From assembly GCF_013033355.1 (NCBI RefSeq), contig NZ_WQDY01000002.1, forward strand, positions 124,001 through 188,000: a stretch of 64,000 nucleotides of DNA. The letters run 5' to 3'. The stretch is from Ruegeria lacuscaerulensis (lineage in GTDB: Bacteria > Pseudomonadota > Alphaproteobacteria > Rhodobacterales > Rhodobacteraceae). Shown here one piece after another: positions 8,932-18,724 of the stretch (positions are counted from its first letter, which is position 1; every line of letters starts with the position of its first letter). The notes beneath the pieces were generated by a model, which was not told the DNA's origin, did no database searches, and worked only from the letters and a program-made list of their open reading frames with translations. A program made the translations under genes and the position numbers.

Positions 8932-9777
8932 ATGAATGGGGGGAAGGCTCAAACTGGAGCGTGGCTGCCAAATGCGCTTCATGCACGAGCAATCATAAAT
9001 TTCATTCATTGGAGTCAGGGCGGCCTTGTTCTGGACGCAGCTCTCAATGGTATAGTGGAAGCCTTCGGTGCAGACTGCGCCGTAATAAGCCGTTTGTGGC
9101 TGAACAAAGGTGCCCACAGGGTGGCCGCGCGCTCGGACACGCGCGATCCATCAATCAGCCGCCCTCTGTTCTTGTCCTATGCCAATGACGCGCTTGGACC
9201 TTTTCGCAACATGCCGAAAAGGGCATCTGTTTTCAGTTTGCGTGAAGATGGCGAGGACCCTGCGAAACTGTCACCGGTCCTGACGGATTGGATTGCGCAT
9301 CGCAAAATCTCGGACATCCTGTTCCTGTGTCTGGACCATCAGGCTGGCGAAATAGACTTTCTTGAGCTGCACTTTGGTCAGAATCCCGAACCCGGCTATA
9401 AGGAGGCAATCGAACAGATTGCTCCACAGTTGTCCGAGACGTTTCAGAGCCGGCGCGCTGGCCTTGTGACCGAGGCATTGTCCCGGCAGACCGTCGCAAC
9501 CATCCGCAAGACAAGCATTGAAGTGCCTATCCTGAGCACCGAAAACCCTGCGGGGCTTACCCGTGCCGAATGGCGTGTGTGCGTATTGGTGTCTCGTGGC
9601 ATATCATCCCAAGGTATCGGCGCTGAGTTGGGAATTGGACCTGCAACTGTCAGGACACACCTCAAACATATCTATTCGAAAACCGGTCTGGATAATTTCC
9701 ATATGCTGGCACGCAGACTAGTGTCGGTCGAAGAGCGCGAGGCGCTGTACGGGAAACTGCATCAAGCAAGGGCTTAA
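8932..9777 (+). CDS. LuxR-family transcriptional regulator
   Basis: 281-residue protein with a C-terminal LuxR/GerE helix-turn-helix (LTRAEWRVCVLVSRGISSQGIGAELGIG and PATVRTHLKHIYSKTGL, about residues 204-250). The N-terminal 190 residues show no receiver aspartate motif and no autoinducer-domain signature I can recognise, so the input signal is unknown. The stop codon overlaps the start of the prepilin peptidase gene (TAATG), giving translational coupling, and the tad pilus operon follows on the other strand. This suggests control of pilus genes, though the divergent transporter is also a candidate target. Confidence 0.85.
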   Translation: MNGGKAQTGAWLPNALHARAIINFIHWSQGGLVLDAALNGIVEAFGADCAVISRLWLNKGAHRVAARSDTRDPSISRPLFLSYANDALGPFRNMPKRASVFSLREDGEDPAKLSPVLTDWIAHRKISDILFLCLDHQAGEIDFLELHFGQNPEPGYKEAIEQIAPQLSETFQSRRAGLVTEALSRQTVATIRKTSIEVPILSTENPAGLTRAEWRVCVLVSRGISSQGIGAELGIGPATVRTHLKHIYSKTGLDNFHMLARRLVSVEEREALYGKLHQARA

Positions 9778-10265
9778 TGCCTGAATTAGACTGGCAAAAT
9801 TGGATTGCCCTATGGCTGTTCGCGCCGCTGTTTGTGGCTACAGCGTGGACTGATTTCACTCAGTTGCGAATTCCTAACACTTATTGCATCATCGGCCTGG
9901 TCATTTTCGTGGCCACCGCCCCGTTTCTGGAATGGCACGAGTTGTTCATGCGCCTCATGATTGGCGGAGCGTGCTTTCTGCTTTGCTTTGGCCTGTTCGC
10001 AGTCAGATGGCTGGGCGGCGGGGACGCCAAGATGCTTCCTGTCGTGTTTCTCATTGTTCCAAGCCCAGCAGTTCCCGACTATTTACTGCTCTTGGCCGCA
10101 GGTATGGGTCTGGGGCTTGTTGGGATGGCCTTGGTACGACGTTATGCCAAAACCCTGTCTCCGCGCTTCAAATCAACTGCCCAATCGCGAGAGTTTCCAA
10201 TGGGGATCGCAATCGGGTCTTCGGGGCTGGTTTTGACCCTGCATTCTGTCCTTCTGTATGCGTAG
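9777..10265 (+). CDS. cpaA: A24 prepilin peptidase (TadV/CpaA)
   Basis: 162-residue integral membrane aspartic peptidase of the short TadV/CpaA type, which cleaves Flp prepilins and TadE/F-like pseudopilins at the glycine before the hydrophobic stretch. The two catalytic aspartates are visible: D26 in TDFTQLRIPN and D83 in GGGDAK. About five to six membrane segments; no methyltransferase domain, as usual for the Tad branch. Translationally coupled to the upstream LuxR-type gene, and ends 6 bases from the convergent tadC stop. Its substrates are very likely the two flp products encoded 9 kb away. Confidence 0.9.
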   Translation: MPELDWQNWIALWLFAPLFVATAWTDFTQLRIPNTYCIIGLVIFVATAPFLEWHELFMRLMIGGACFLLCFGLFAVRWLGGGDAKMLPVVFLIVPSPAVPDYLLLLAAGMGLGLVGMALVRRYAKTLSPRFKSTAQSREFPMGIAIGSSGLVLTLHSVLLYA

Positions 10266-10271
10266 TCAGCC

Positions 10272-11255
10272 TTAGCTTCCAAAAGTCTCCATGTACCGAA
10301 TCACGATGGGAGCCAGGATCAAACCAGCAATAGCTGGCAACATCAGGCTGGCCATGACTGCCGACATCTGGACGGGCAGTTTGTTGGCCTTTTCCTGAGC
10401 GCGTACTTCACGCAGTTCCCGCATCTCTTCCGCATACGTGTTCAACGCAGCAGCAAGCGGAACACCAAACCGGGTCGACTGAAGAACAACACTTACAAAA
10501 GCACTCATTTCCTCGATCCCGGTTCGACGCGCCATACGCATAAGAGCTGTGTCACGATCCCGGCCTGCCTGAATCTCGCTTAGCGCGATCAGTATTTCTT
10601 CGGACAGTTCTGGAGCAACCAATTGCATTTCGACGGCCACTTTCAGCAGAGCCTGATCGAATCCCATACCAGCTTCGATCCCAATCTGCAGAAGATCCAG
10701 CATGTTCGGGAAGGCGCTCTCCATCTGCCATTTACGCTCTTTGATACGAGCTTGCATCCACAGATGAGGAACGTAAAAACCGATCGCACCCAAAATGACC
10801 ACGTTTCTTAGGGTCGCCAGCATGTCCAGACCGCCCATATATTCTGCGATCCGCGCGCCAAAGTTGTTCGGCGGCTGCCAGTTGAGCAAAAAGATAAAGG
10901 TCATCGGCAAAAACGTCGCCAAGCCCAACCGGATAAAGTAGTAACCCGCAATCGCGTTCTTCCCGCGAAAGCCAGACTTGGCCAGCACCTGCCCGACTTC
11001 GAGACGCTCGCTTGCATCAGCAGGGATAAGCGCTGCGCTCAGGCCAGTCGGCGTTTCGCCTTCCAGTTTATCCGGCGTTCCCCGAGCCAAATTTTGGCGC
11101 GGCCGGCTTGGCGCCATGCGATCAGCAGCGGTTGAACGTTCTCTGAAAGCGGACGAAATTCCGAAAAAGGCGAGCACTGCGCCAAGGATCACAATTGCAA
11201 GCAAAAGGATTTGTGACCCAATTTCGTCAGCAAGAATAGAATTGATATATTCCAT
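10272..11255 (-). CDS. tadC: Tad pilus inner-membrane platform protein TadC
   Basis: 327-residue membrane protein with a type II secretion F domain in its C-terminal half (NMLDLLQIGIEAGMGFDQAL near residues 186-205) and a last hydrophobic segment SLMLPAIAGLILAPIVI. With TadB it forms the platform on which the TadA ATPase acts to assemble Flp pili. Last gene of the minus-strand tad operon, 12 bases after tadB, in the canonical tadA-tadB-tadC order. Confidence 0.92.
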   Translation of the reverse strand: MEYINSILADEIGSQILLLAIVILGAVLAFFGISSAFRERSTAADRMAPSRPRQNLARGTPDKLEGETPTGLSAALIPADASERLEVGQVLAKSGFRGKNAIAGYYFIRLGLATFLPMTFIFLLNWQPPNNFGARIAEYMGGLDMLATLRNVVILGAIGFYVPHLWMQARIKERKWQMESAFPNMLDLLQIGIEAGMGFDQALLKVAVEMQLVAPELSEEILIALSEIQAGRDRDTALMRMARRTGIEEMSAFVSVVLQSTRFGVPLAAALNTYAEEMRELREVRAQEKANKLPVQMSAVMASLMLPAIAGLILAPIVIRYMETFGS

Positions 11256-11267
11256 CGGAGAAACTCC

Positions 11268-12296
11268 TTATATCCGGAAATTCACCAGCTTAAACAATAC
11301 GATGGCATTCAGGACCACCGCTACCGCGATCACCCCCATTACCGGCCAGAACGACGGAGCATCCGCAACATCTCCGTAATAGGTCGGTGTCATGATCGTC
11401 ATAAAGACAGCAATGAGGACGGGAATACTGGATAGGATAAATGCGGTCATTCGACCTTCAGCCGAGATCGCCTTGACTTTACGGCGCAGCGACATTCGCG
11501 CGCGAATAACCCGCGCCAGAGTTCTGAGGATTCCGGCAAGATCACCCCCCGTACCATGCTGCATCATCAACGCAACGGCCAGGTATTGAATGTCTTCTTC
11601 GTCAATACGCTCAGCAAGGGTTTTCAAGGCATCCGGCAGTTCTTCGCCGTAGGCAACCTGGTCGACAATCAGCCCGAACTCGGTGCCGATAGGATCAGGC
11701 ATCTCTTCGGCAACGCTCTGCAACGTAGTGTTCAGCGGATGCCCAACTTTCAAACCCCGGGCCATAAGGTCCAGCGCATCAGGCAGTTGCTTGATCAGCA
11801 TGGCCTTACGCTTTCTCAACGTGCTTCCGAGGACAACAAGCGGGCCAAACAAGAAAACCACGGCCGAGATTGGCACAACCTGCACTGGATTGGACACGAG
11901 CGAACCGCCAATTGCGCAGACAAGAAAGGCCGCAGCACAAGCTATCAGGAACACCTCGGGGGCCATGTTCAAACCGGACGCTTTCAACGCTGCCGGAAGA
12001 TCCCCCACAAACGGGAAATTCCGGATCAGCGGCTTGGCTTCCTGCGGTTTAAGCAGGTTTAAAACATCTTCACCGCTCTTACCTTCGTTTAGCAGCTGAA
12101 CGCGACGATTGATCGCTTCTTCACGGTTTTCACCCCGCCGCAGGAATTGCCGCAGCCCTTCCCATGCGATCAGAGCCCCCAGGAAAACAGCCAACGCGAG
12201 AACAAAGCGCGCATCAAAACCGAAGATTTCCATCTCGGGCCCAACAATTCCGTTGATATCGAGATTGGAAAAGAATGATCGAATTTGCTCGAACAT
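11268..12296 (-). CDS. tadB: Tad pilus inner-membrane platform protein TadB
   Basis: 342-residue T2SSF-domain membrane protein (LPDALDLMARGLKVGHPLNT near residue 169, AYGEELPDALKTLAERI near 215). N-terminal and central hydrophobic segments flank a cytoplasmic charged region. Paralogue and partner of TadC. Separated from tadA by 11 bases and from tadC by 12, so co-transcription is almost certain. Confidence 0.92.
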   Translation of the reverse strand: MFEQIRSFFSNLDINGIVGPEMEIFGFDARFVLALAVFLGALIAWEGLRQFLRRGENREEAINRRVQLLNEGKSGEDVLNLLKPQEAKPLIRNFPFVGDLPAALKASGLNMAPEVFLIACAAAFLVCAIGGSLVSNPVQVVPISAVVFLFGPLVVLGSTLRKRKAMLIKQLPDALDLMARGLKVGHPLNTTLQSVAEEMPDPIGTEFGLIVDQVAYGEELPDALKTLAERIDEEDIQYLAVALMMQHGTGGDLAGILRTLARVIRARMSLRRKVKAISAEGRMTAFILSSIPVLIAVFMTIMTPTYYGDVADAPSFWPVMGVIAVAVVLNAIVLFKLVNFRI

Positions 12297-12307
12297 GACC
12301 CGCCTCC

Positions 12308-13705
12308 TTAGGTGAACTGGACGGTGGACAGGTCTACCCCAGCAGCGGCCAATGCTTCGCTCGACTTCGGCCGGATACCGGTTGCCATGAACCGTCCCAA
12401 AACTTTGCCGTTCTCATCTTTGCCTTCGCGCTTGAAGACAAAGATGTCTTGCATGGTCACAATGTCCCCTTCCATGCCGGTCACTTCAGCAATGGAAGTC
12501 ACGCGGCGGGTACCGTCTGACATGCGGTTCAACTGCAGAACAAAGTGCACTGCCGAGGCAATGGTGGCGCGAATGGCCGAATGCGGCAGTTCCATTCCAC
12601 CCATCTGGACCATCTGTTCGACACGCGACAGGGCATCTCTTGGGCTGTTCGCGTGGACCGTAGTCATCGATCCGTCGTGGCCTGTGTTCATGGCCTGCAG
12701 CATGTCAAAGGCTTCCGAACCGCGTACCTCGCCCACGACGATACGGTCCGGGCGCATCCGCAGCGCGTTTCGAACAAGGTCACGCTGCGCCACCGCTCCT
12801 GTTCCGTCCAGACCAGCCGGACGCGTCTCCATGCGCAGCACATGTTCCTGCTGCAGCTGGAGTTCCGCAGCATCTTCGATTGTCACGATCCGTTCGTTCG
12901 CACCAATGTAAGAAGAAAGCGCGTTCAGCATCGTCGTCTTACCAGAGCCTGTACCGCCCGAGATCAGAACATTCATCTTGGCGTCAACCAGCCCTCTCAG
13001 CAGATTTGCGGCACTGTCGTTCAGGGCGCCGTTGTTCACCAAACGCTGCATCGTCAAAGGAACGCGAGCAAATTTACGGATCGACAGGGCAGGGCCATCC
13101 AAAGCGCAAGGCCGAATAATAGCGTTCACACGGCTACCATCCTCTAGACGCGCGTCCACCCAAGGCTGACGTTCATCAATACGGCGACCAACCCGGCTAA
13201 CGATTTTGTCGATGATACGCAGCAGGTGGCGTTCATCACGGAACCGGGCTTCAGTTTTTTCAAGGATACCAGCGCGTTCGACAAAGATCTGCTCATGGCC
13301 GTTGACCAGGATATCGTTGATCGTCGGGTCGGCCAGCAACGGCTCGAGCGGGCCAAGGCCCAGGACTTCATGCATCAGCTCTTCGACAAGCTCTTTGATC
13401 TCTTCGCTGCGCATCGCACGGCCTTCATGGCGCAACAGATCCGTAGCGTGCTTGCCAATCTCGCCGCGCAGAGTGTCCTCTTCAACCTTGTCGATTACAG
13501 CGAGGTTCAGCTTGTCCAGCAGCGAGTTGTGCATCCGCGCCTTCAGGTCAATACGATCCTGCTGTCTTTCGCGATCAACGACCTTTTTCTCGGCTTCAAA
13601 GGCTGCGATGTCTGATACGTTAGAGTCCAGCTTCTTGGTATCCAAGGGAACGACCTTGGGTGCGCTGGGTGCTGTACGGCTCGTTCTGTCAAATTCACGA
13701 AACAT
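12308..13705 (-). CDS. tadA: Tad pilus assembly ATPase TadA/CpaF
   Basis: 465-residue secretion ATPase of the VirB11/PulE superfamily. Walker A GGTGSGKT at residues 250-257, aspartate-box and Walker B region [19 protein letters not shown], and the histidine-box segment [15 protein letters not shown] charged N-terminal region of about 100 residues precedes the N-terminal domain, as in other CpaF proteins. It powers Flp pilus extension, and in some species also retraction, at the inner membrane. Confidence 0.95.
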   Translation of the reverse strand: MFREFDRTSRTAPSAPKVVPLDTKKLDSNVSDIAAFEAEKKVVDRERQQDRIDLKARMHNSLLDKLNLAVIDKVEEDTLRGEIGKHATDLLRHEGRAMRSEEIKELVEELMHEVLGLGPLEPLLADPTINDILVNGHEQIFVERAGILEKTEARFRDERHLLRIIDKIVSRVGRRIDERQPWVDARLEDGSRVNAIIRPCALDGPALSIRKFARVPLTMQRLVNNGALNDSAANLLRGLVDAKMNVLISGGTGSGKTTMLNALSSYIGANERIVTIEDAAELQLQQEHVLRMETRPAGLDGTGAVAQRDLVRNALRMRPDRIVVGEVRGSEAFDMLQAMNTGHDGSMTTVHANSPRDALSRVEQMVQMGGMELPHSAIRATIASAVHFVLQLNRMSDGTRRVTSIAEVTGMEGDIVTMQDIFVFKREGKDENGKVLGRFMATGIRPKSSEALAAAGVDLSTVQFT

Positions 13706-13753
13706 TCTTTCAACCTTTTACTTTATCTTACATCACGGCTTGGGGAACGGGCG

Positions 13754-14956
13754 TCAGCTGTTCACGCGCGGCGGCAGAGAAGCCCGCGTGTCATCCGCCA
13801 GCTTCTTGATCGCCCGTGTCGCTGGTGCCCGGTTGGACACGTCCTGCAAGGGAACGCCTCGATCAACGGACTCGCGCACTGTACGCTCGTCCTTTGGCAC
13901 CCAATACGAGAAGTCTTTTTCAAGTAGCTTGGTCGCCGCGCGGTGATGGGCCGCGGGGAACAAGGGCTTTTTCTCAAGGCTTGCAACCAGTTGAATGTCC
14001 AAAGCCGGGTTTTCGCTGTGATAAAAATCAATCAGCTTGCGGGCAGAGCGCACCGACGGTACGGCCACATCCGTAACCAGATACAGCCGGTCCGCCTGAG
14101 CGAGCACCGGAGTGATCCACTCGACCAAAGCACGCGGCAGATCAATCACAACGTAGTCGTGAGACCGGCGCAAACTGTCCAGAATAGCGTCAATCTGTTC
14201 GGCTTTGATGGCAGATAGCGGGCCATAACGTGATGGAGCTGCCAGAACATCTACACCGCATGGTGCTTTGGCCATTGCCTGATCCAGAAACGCAGTGTCA
14301 GGAATGCTTTCGTCCATTGCCATGCGCCACATGGCATCGCTTTCTTCCACGTCCATCAGGGCCGCGATGGAACCAAACTGGAAGTCCAGATCAACCACTG
14401 CAACCTCGTTGGCCGCTTTCTTCTTGAAGAAACCTTCTTTCTGCTGCAACTCGTTGGCCATGTTTGCGGCCACAAGCGAAGAACCAACACCACCACGAGA
14501 TTTTGCCACGGCAATCACTTTGCCCAGCGTTGCATGACCGCCCCAAACCGCAGGCAACTGAGCTTGGCGACGAGTCCGGATCGCATCAACCTGCGGCACG
14601 ATCTCCTCGTTGATCGCGGTCCGGGGTAAAACGTCATCGACGCCCAATTTCTTAAGCTGTCGAGCTTTTTCAAGCGGCAGATCTTCCGGGGCCAGCGCAA
14701 TGATAATTGCGTTGGGCATCCGCGCATCGCAGATGCTCTGTGCTGTTTCCAGCATTTTGTCGCTGTCTTCCTCGACGTCGAACAGAACCACATCATTCAG
14801 CGCCGTAAGCGAGATGGCCGAACCGTTCACACCCGAGACCGTGTCTTTTCGGCCAGTGAACTGGCAGTTCTCCTGTTCAGCAAGAGACCCTTCAATCGCC
14901 GAGTAGATCTCTTCGTCGGGCGAAATCAACAATACTGAAATCTGTTTTCCACTCAT
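13754..14956 (-). CDS. cpaE: Tad pilus localisation ATPase TadZ/CpaE
   Basis: 400-residue MinD/ParA-like protein with an N-terminal receiver-like domain (about residues 6-130) lacking an obvious phosphorylation site and a C-terminal deviant-Walker domain. The P-loop reads KSRGGVGSSLVAANMA: the usual lysine before the final Ser/Thr is replaced by serine, as is common in CpaE proteins, so ATP hydrolysis may be weak or absent. It marks the site, often a pole, where the pilus machine assembles. Lies between tadA and the tadE-like genes. Confidence 0.9.
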   Translation of the reverse strand: MSGKQISVLLISPDEEIYSAIEGSLAEQENCQFTGRKDTVSGVNGSAISLTALNDVVLFDVEEDSDKMLETAQSICDARMPNAIIIALAPEDLPLEKARQLKKLGVDDVLPRTAINEEIVPQVDAIRTRRQAQLPAVWGGHATLGKVIAVAKSRGGVGSSLVAANMANELQQKEGFFKKKAANEVAVVDLDFQFGSIAALMDVEESDAMWRMAMDESIPDTAFLDQAMAKAPCGVDVLAAPSRYGPLSAIKAEQIDAILDSLRRSHDYVVIDLPRALVEWITPVLAQADRLYLVTDVAVPSVRSARKLIDFYHSENPALDIQLVASLEKKPLFPAAHHRAATKLLEKDFSYWVPKDERTVRESVDRGVPLQDVSNRAPATRAIKKLADDTRASLPPRVNS

Positions 14957-14967
14957 TATCTTTCTCC

Positions 14968-15606
14968 TTACTCTGCTGCCCCGATGCCCAAGTCTTCGGC
15001 AGGAACCGAAGTGCTCATCGCGGGAAGGGAAATACTATTTGGGGTGTTTGAAGTTACCGCCGGGCTATTGGAAGCCAGTGCTGCCAGTCCGGCCAGCGGC
15101 ATTACGAAATCGAAGTCCACATCAATCAATTCGGCCGTAACAACCGGCGTATAAGGGCCACCCAGAAAACCCAAGCGTGGATCGTGAGTATAGGCGAACT
15201 GCACATTCGTCGGGGTTGTGCCCGGTGGCAGAAGCGGTTGGATTTCATCCCAGATACGCTCACCGTAGGCAGTGCTTGTGTCCAGACGGCACGGGGCAGG
15301 CAAGTTCGGCACTTCACAGATGCCACCTACGCGGCACAAGGTTCCGAACCGAGGAGTGCCTGATGGATTGTTTACCAACTCATGTGACGCAGGCAACGCT
15401 CCGCACTGCGCAGGACCGACAGTTGCCAGCCGTGCTGCTTTTTGCATCGCCTTCTGAGCCGTTGTTGTCGACCAGTACAGGCGACCATAATCCACGATGC
15501 CAAACATCAGTAGAAGGAAAAGCGGAACGACCAGCGCCATTTCAACAAGGGCTGCACCACGTTCTTGCGTACGGAAATTGCGAAAGATGTTAACCAGACG
15601 TGTCAT
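14968..15606 (-). CDS. TadE-like pseudopilin
   Basis: 212-residue TadE-family protein. The N-terminus reads RGAALVEMALVVPLFLLLM, a prepilin-type cleavage site (after Gly, with Glu at +5) followed by a single membrane helix; the rest is exported. A glycine/proline-rich region with four cysteines follows. Four bases overlap the preceding tadE-like gene. TadE and TadF are minor pseudopilins processed by TadV; which of the two paralogues here plays which role cannot be told. Confidence 0.85.
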   Translation of the reverse strand: MTRLVNIFRNFRTQERGAALVEMALVVPLFLLLMFGIVDYGRLYWSTTTAQKAMQKAARLATVGPAQCGALPASHELVNNPSGTPRFGTLCRVGGICEVPNLPAPCRLDTSTAYGERIWDEIQPLLPPGTTPTNVQFAYTHDPRLGFLGGPYTPVVTAELIDVDFDFVMPLAGLAALASNSPAVTSNTPNSISLPAMSTSVPAEDLGIGAAE

Positions 15607-16109
15607 ATTCCAAACACCCTGCTTTGATCCGAGATTTCCATGTTCAACGGGCCCAGAGCGCCACCGAACAAGCTGAAAACGTTGCCAAACAAGAACTCGA
15701 CGCGAACCTGAGCGGTCACTTCCACCACCGAGGCCGGGTTGACCCTATAGGCGCCATCGCGACGCAGGCAGGTGGGGATCACGTCCACGACGGATGTGCC
15801 AATCGGCATGATCGATGTGCCGCCAAGCTGGTTTGTGACGATTGTCGTCGCTGTCGTTTCGTAGTCACCGCCCAATGTGACCGGCCCCGTGGCCGTCGCG
15901 CACAAGTCAATCGGAGCCGTCCTTGCGATCATCCGGGAGGCGTCGCGGACACCGGCAGCAGCCGCCTGATGCGCCCAGGTGATCCGGCTGCCTTCGATAA
16001 TCACTGCAATGAACAGCATCAGCAGCGGAAGAACCATCGCGAATTCGACCATCGGTGCGCCAGATTCACAGCGCTTGAGGCGTTGGATATGCGAGATCAA
16101 ACGTTTCAC
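15603..16109 (-). CDS. TadE/TadF-like pseudopilin
   Basis: 168-residue protein with the TadE-type N-terminus SGAPMVEFAMVLPLLMLFIAV: prepilin-like cleavage after Gly and Glu at +5, then one membrane helix. Conserved Trp-Ala-His segment directly after the helix. Overlaps the tadG-like gene upstream and the second tadE-like gene downstream by four bases each, so the three are translated as a coupled set. Confidence 0.85.
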   Translation of the reverse strand: MKRLISHIQRLKRCESGAPMVEFAMVLPLLMLFIAVIIEGSRITWAHQAAAAGVRDASRMIARTAPIDLCATATGPVTLGGDYETTATTIVTNQLGGTSIMPIGTSVVDVIPTCLRRDGAYRVNPASVVEVTAQVRVEFLFGNVFSLFGGALGPLNMEISDQSRVFGI

Positions 16110-17677
16110 CGGTACAACCTCACGACATCGCGGAAAATACCGTCATCTTCACTGCCGCCCAGACCGGCGCCGCCGACTTGTTCGACCACTTCAAGGTAAA
16201 TGTCGAAATCGGTACCCGATGAATTCGCCAGAGGCTGGATCATGAAGCCTTTGACATATTCCTCAACCGGAACATCTACGGCACGGCCTTGAACGTTGTT
16301 CGCGGCGCAGTCGATCGCAGCCAGAATAAAGGTGCGGCGGTCGGGATCAGTCGACGCAGGCGTAGAGCACTGCGCGCGCCCTGTTTCCGAGCGATTAGAC
16401 AGGATCGGACCGCCTGAGAATTGATTGATCTCTTCAAGATACATTTGGTAGCGCGTTGTTCCGCCTGCAGATGGCAGTCCAGTCGGCATGTTACGGATCA
16501 CATTGGCTCCGTCGGAATTGTTTACCGGCAGCGGATTGTTTAGAGGATCAAGGCCCGCGCCATAGTTCACATCCAGATAATCCTGGCGACCATTGGACCA
16601 ATCGCCATTTCCAAACCGACCACCGCTGTTGGGGACTAGCGAACCGCAGGTATCATCTGCAAAACAGTCATCCGGCGGGAAAGGCATGGTATCTGTGGAC
16701 AGCGTGGGCTGACCGCTGATGCAGCTGTTGCCGCCTCCATTGCCATTTCCATTGCCAGTGGGTTGAACCCATCCTGAAATAACCTGCGGCCCCGGCGCGT
16801 AATCGGGATCATTTCTTTCGTTGGTCAAGGTCGACGTAAAATAGTCAAAGCGCGAGTTATAGATTGCTCCACCGATGCCCTGGCGCTGACCGGGTTCGGT
16901 ATCAACACCCCGCTGCACAACGCAACGACCTTTGTTACCTTGGGCAGCGATTAGGCAAATGTACAGGTTCGAGCCGTTCAGTCCCGCACATGGCCCCTCC
17001 GGATTGATGCCAAAATCAATCGGATCAAGAAACCCAAAGTTACCCGGACCCCATTCAGCATTGGCCTGACCAGTGCGCAGCTTGATCGTGGATCCGATAT
17101 TCGCGTTAGCAGTCCAGCCCGACGGGATGCAGAACATTAGCGGAGTGACATCACACGCGTAGGCCGTGAAACCTGCAATCGCCTGTGCGCTGACCTCGGC
17201 ATCTTGCGGGGTCGCACCAAGCAAAGTTGCCAAAGCGCGCGAGAATGGAAGGAAAACTGTCCGGGGCGTTGCAGTAACCTCAGCCATGACGGCCAAAGTC
17301 GGGTCGGTTGTCACAAAACTGGCGACAGAAGCTTCGTCACGCGCGTCATTGGGCAAACCGGTCAAAAACCGAATATCGAAGTCTGCGGCCGAGGCCAATG
17401 CACGATCGCCTTCGGCAAAAAACTGTTCGTCCGCAATCATCGCAGCGGCAGCGACCTCAGCCCGGGTAATCGCATCTCCGTTGCCGTCCAGTTCACCAGC
17501 GGCAGCCAGCGCAACGTGGTCAGCGTAGGATTGGAGGTCGGTTTGGGTGGAAACGACACGGCCAAGGTCAAAAGTCAGCGCGACAAAGCCGAAGATGAAA
17601 ACCAGGCTCATTCCAACAAAAACCAGAATTGCGCCGTCTTCTTCTTTCTTGAACTCTTTAACCGAAAACATTGTCAA
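16106..17677 (-). CDS. TadG-like Flp pilus-associated protein
   Basis: 523-residue protein with the TadE/G-like N-terminus EDGAILVFVGMSLVFIFGFVAL and the DLGRVVSTQTDLQSYADHVAL block that marks the Tad domain; one membrane helix, then a large extracytoplasmic region. The C-terminal 350 residues are cysteine-containing and rich in Gly/Asn/Pro, with a GNGNGNGGGN linker near residue 318. No von Willebrand MIDAS motif is evident. Positioned between cpaB and the tadE-like genes, where most alphaproteobacterial clusters carry the secretin gene. Confidence 0.82.
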   Translation of the reverse strand: MTMFSVKEFKKEEDGAILVFVGMSLVFIFGFVALTFDLGRVVSTQTDLQSYADHVALAAAGELDGNGDAITRAEVAAAAMIADEQFFAEGDRALASAADFDIRFLTGLPNDARDEASVASFVTTDPTLAVMAEVTATPRTVFLPFSRALATLLGATPQDAEVSAQAIAGFTAYACDVTPLMFCIPSGWTANANIGSTIKLRTGQANAEWGPGNFGFLDPIDFGINPEGPCAGLNGSNLYICLIAAQGNKGRCVVQRGVDTEPGQRQGIGGAIYNSRFDYFTSTLTNERNDPDYAPGPQVISGWVQPTGNGNGNGGGNSCISGQPTLSTDTMPFPPDDCFADDTCGSLVPNSGGRFGNGDWSNGRQDYLDVNYGAGLDPLNNPLPVNNSDGANVIRNMPTGLPSAGGTTRYQMYLEEINQFSGGPILSNRSETGRAQCSTPASTDPDRRTFILAAIDCAANNVQGRAVDVPVEEYVKGFMIQPLANSSGTDFDIYLEVVEQVGGAGLGGSEDDGIFRDVVRLYR

Positions 17678-17699
17678 ACCCTCCCAAACACTCCGTGCT

Positions 17700-18560
17700 T
17701 TAGTTCACTGTCCCGGACGTGTCCGTGACGGGGACGTCCTGTTCGGCAGACGCCGCAGTGGGATTTTCCACCCTGAACTCCTCGACCTCGGAAATACCGC
17801 GACGTACTTTGACAATCGGCTGCGGTTCACCATCTTCTGCTGGTGACTTTTCCAGAAGAATATCGCTCAGGCGTACTGCTTCGAGCGGCTCATCGTCTTC
17901 TGTGTTCAGCGAACGCAGCGAGAGGCTCAACTGGCCTGCCTTTTGCGCCAGGGCCAAACGCTGACCTTGCTGCGGGGTGACTTCAACCGTCACGGTCCGT
18001 GCGATACCGGGTTGATCCAGTTCCTCGTCCGCAGTTTGGTCGACGCCGATAATGCGAATATTTTGAAGAATGGTAATGGCGCGCAGCTCATCGTTGGACC
18101 CGCGGGTCAACACGATATCTACAAAATCGCCAGGTGTTACGAAACCGCCAACGCCGGTTTGCGCATCAACACTGATGGCAACCGCCCGGTTGTTTTCCCC
18201 GATCGTCTGCACAATCGTGACTTTCTCACCAAAGTCCGAGACCTTTGAGGCCAACAAAATCTCACCCTGTGCCAATGCGCGCTTTGCGCGGCGCGGGTCT
18301 GCTCCGGGTTCAGGTAGAACATCATCAAAGTTGGTAAACACGCCAGCCGGTACCGACTCTGCCGGCCAATCGATCGTGGTCAGCTTGTACCTTTCGATCG
18401 GTGTTCCAAATGGAATGTCTTCGGCGACTGCAACAACGCGGACGATCGATGCGTCTGCAGCAGCTTCCTGATTTCGTTGAATTTGGTCCTGGGCAATAAG
18501 AACGGCACCGCCTGCCAAACCGACACCCAAGAATGTCATCAAAAAAGACTTAACGCGCAT
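17700..18560 (-). CDS. cpaB: Flp pilus assembly protein CpaB/RcpC
   Basis: 286-residue protein with an N-terminal membrane anchor (SFLMTFLGVGLAGGAVLIA), followed by an SAF domain (residues about 42-110: VVAVAEDIPFGTPIERYKL) and the RcpC/CpaB domain (FVDIVLTRG, GVDQTAD). It is a periplasmic protein that stabilises or couples the outer-membrane pore. The ATG at 18560 is chosen because GGAGG lies 6 bases upstream; the frame can be extended to a TTG four codons earlier, but the Shine-Dalgarno would then be coding. Confidence 0.9.
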   Translation of the reverse strand: MRVKSFLMTFLGVGLAGGAVLIAQDQIQRNQEAAADASIVRVVAVAEDIPFGTPIERYKLTTIDWPAESVPAGVFTNFDDVLPEPGADPRRAKRALAQGEILLASKVSDFGEKVTIVQTIGENNRAVAISVDAQTGVGGFVTPGDFVDIVLTRGSNDELRAITILQNIRIIGVDQTADEELDQPGIARTVTVEVTPQQGQRLALAQKAGQLSLSLRSLNTEDDEPLEAVRLSDILLEKSPAEDGEPQPIVKVRRGISEVEEFRVENPTAASAEQDVPVTDTSGTVN

Positions 18561-18673
18561 AGTGCCCTCCAATTTCCGAAGTCGGTTCAGGCCGTCAGAT
18601 TGGGGCGAATTGCTGTCTTCATTAACAAACCGACTGATTAACTGACGAAAAACCGTTTAATTCTGATGTGACA

Positions 18674-18692
18674 CCCCGACTTTTGGCCGGGG
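18674..18692 (-). promoter_or_regulatory. Stable hairpin between flp and cpaB
   Basis: On the coding (minus) strand CCCCGGC-CAAAA-GTCGGGG forms seven pairs including one G-T. It lies 33 bases after the flp stop and about 110 bases before cpaB, without a T-run. Probably an RNA-stabilising or partial termination element that lets pilin be made in excess over assembly proteins. Confidence 0.5.
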
Positions 18693-18724
18693 AACCAACG
18701 TTTTAACCTATCGTCGAAGATTGG

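Noticed and set aside
8815..9117. 100-codon frame on the minus strand in the AT-rich gap
   Set aside because: Overlaps the start of the LuxR-type gene, no recognisable domain, no ribosome-binding site.
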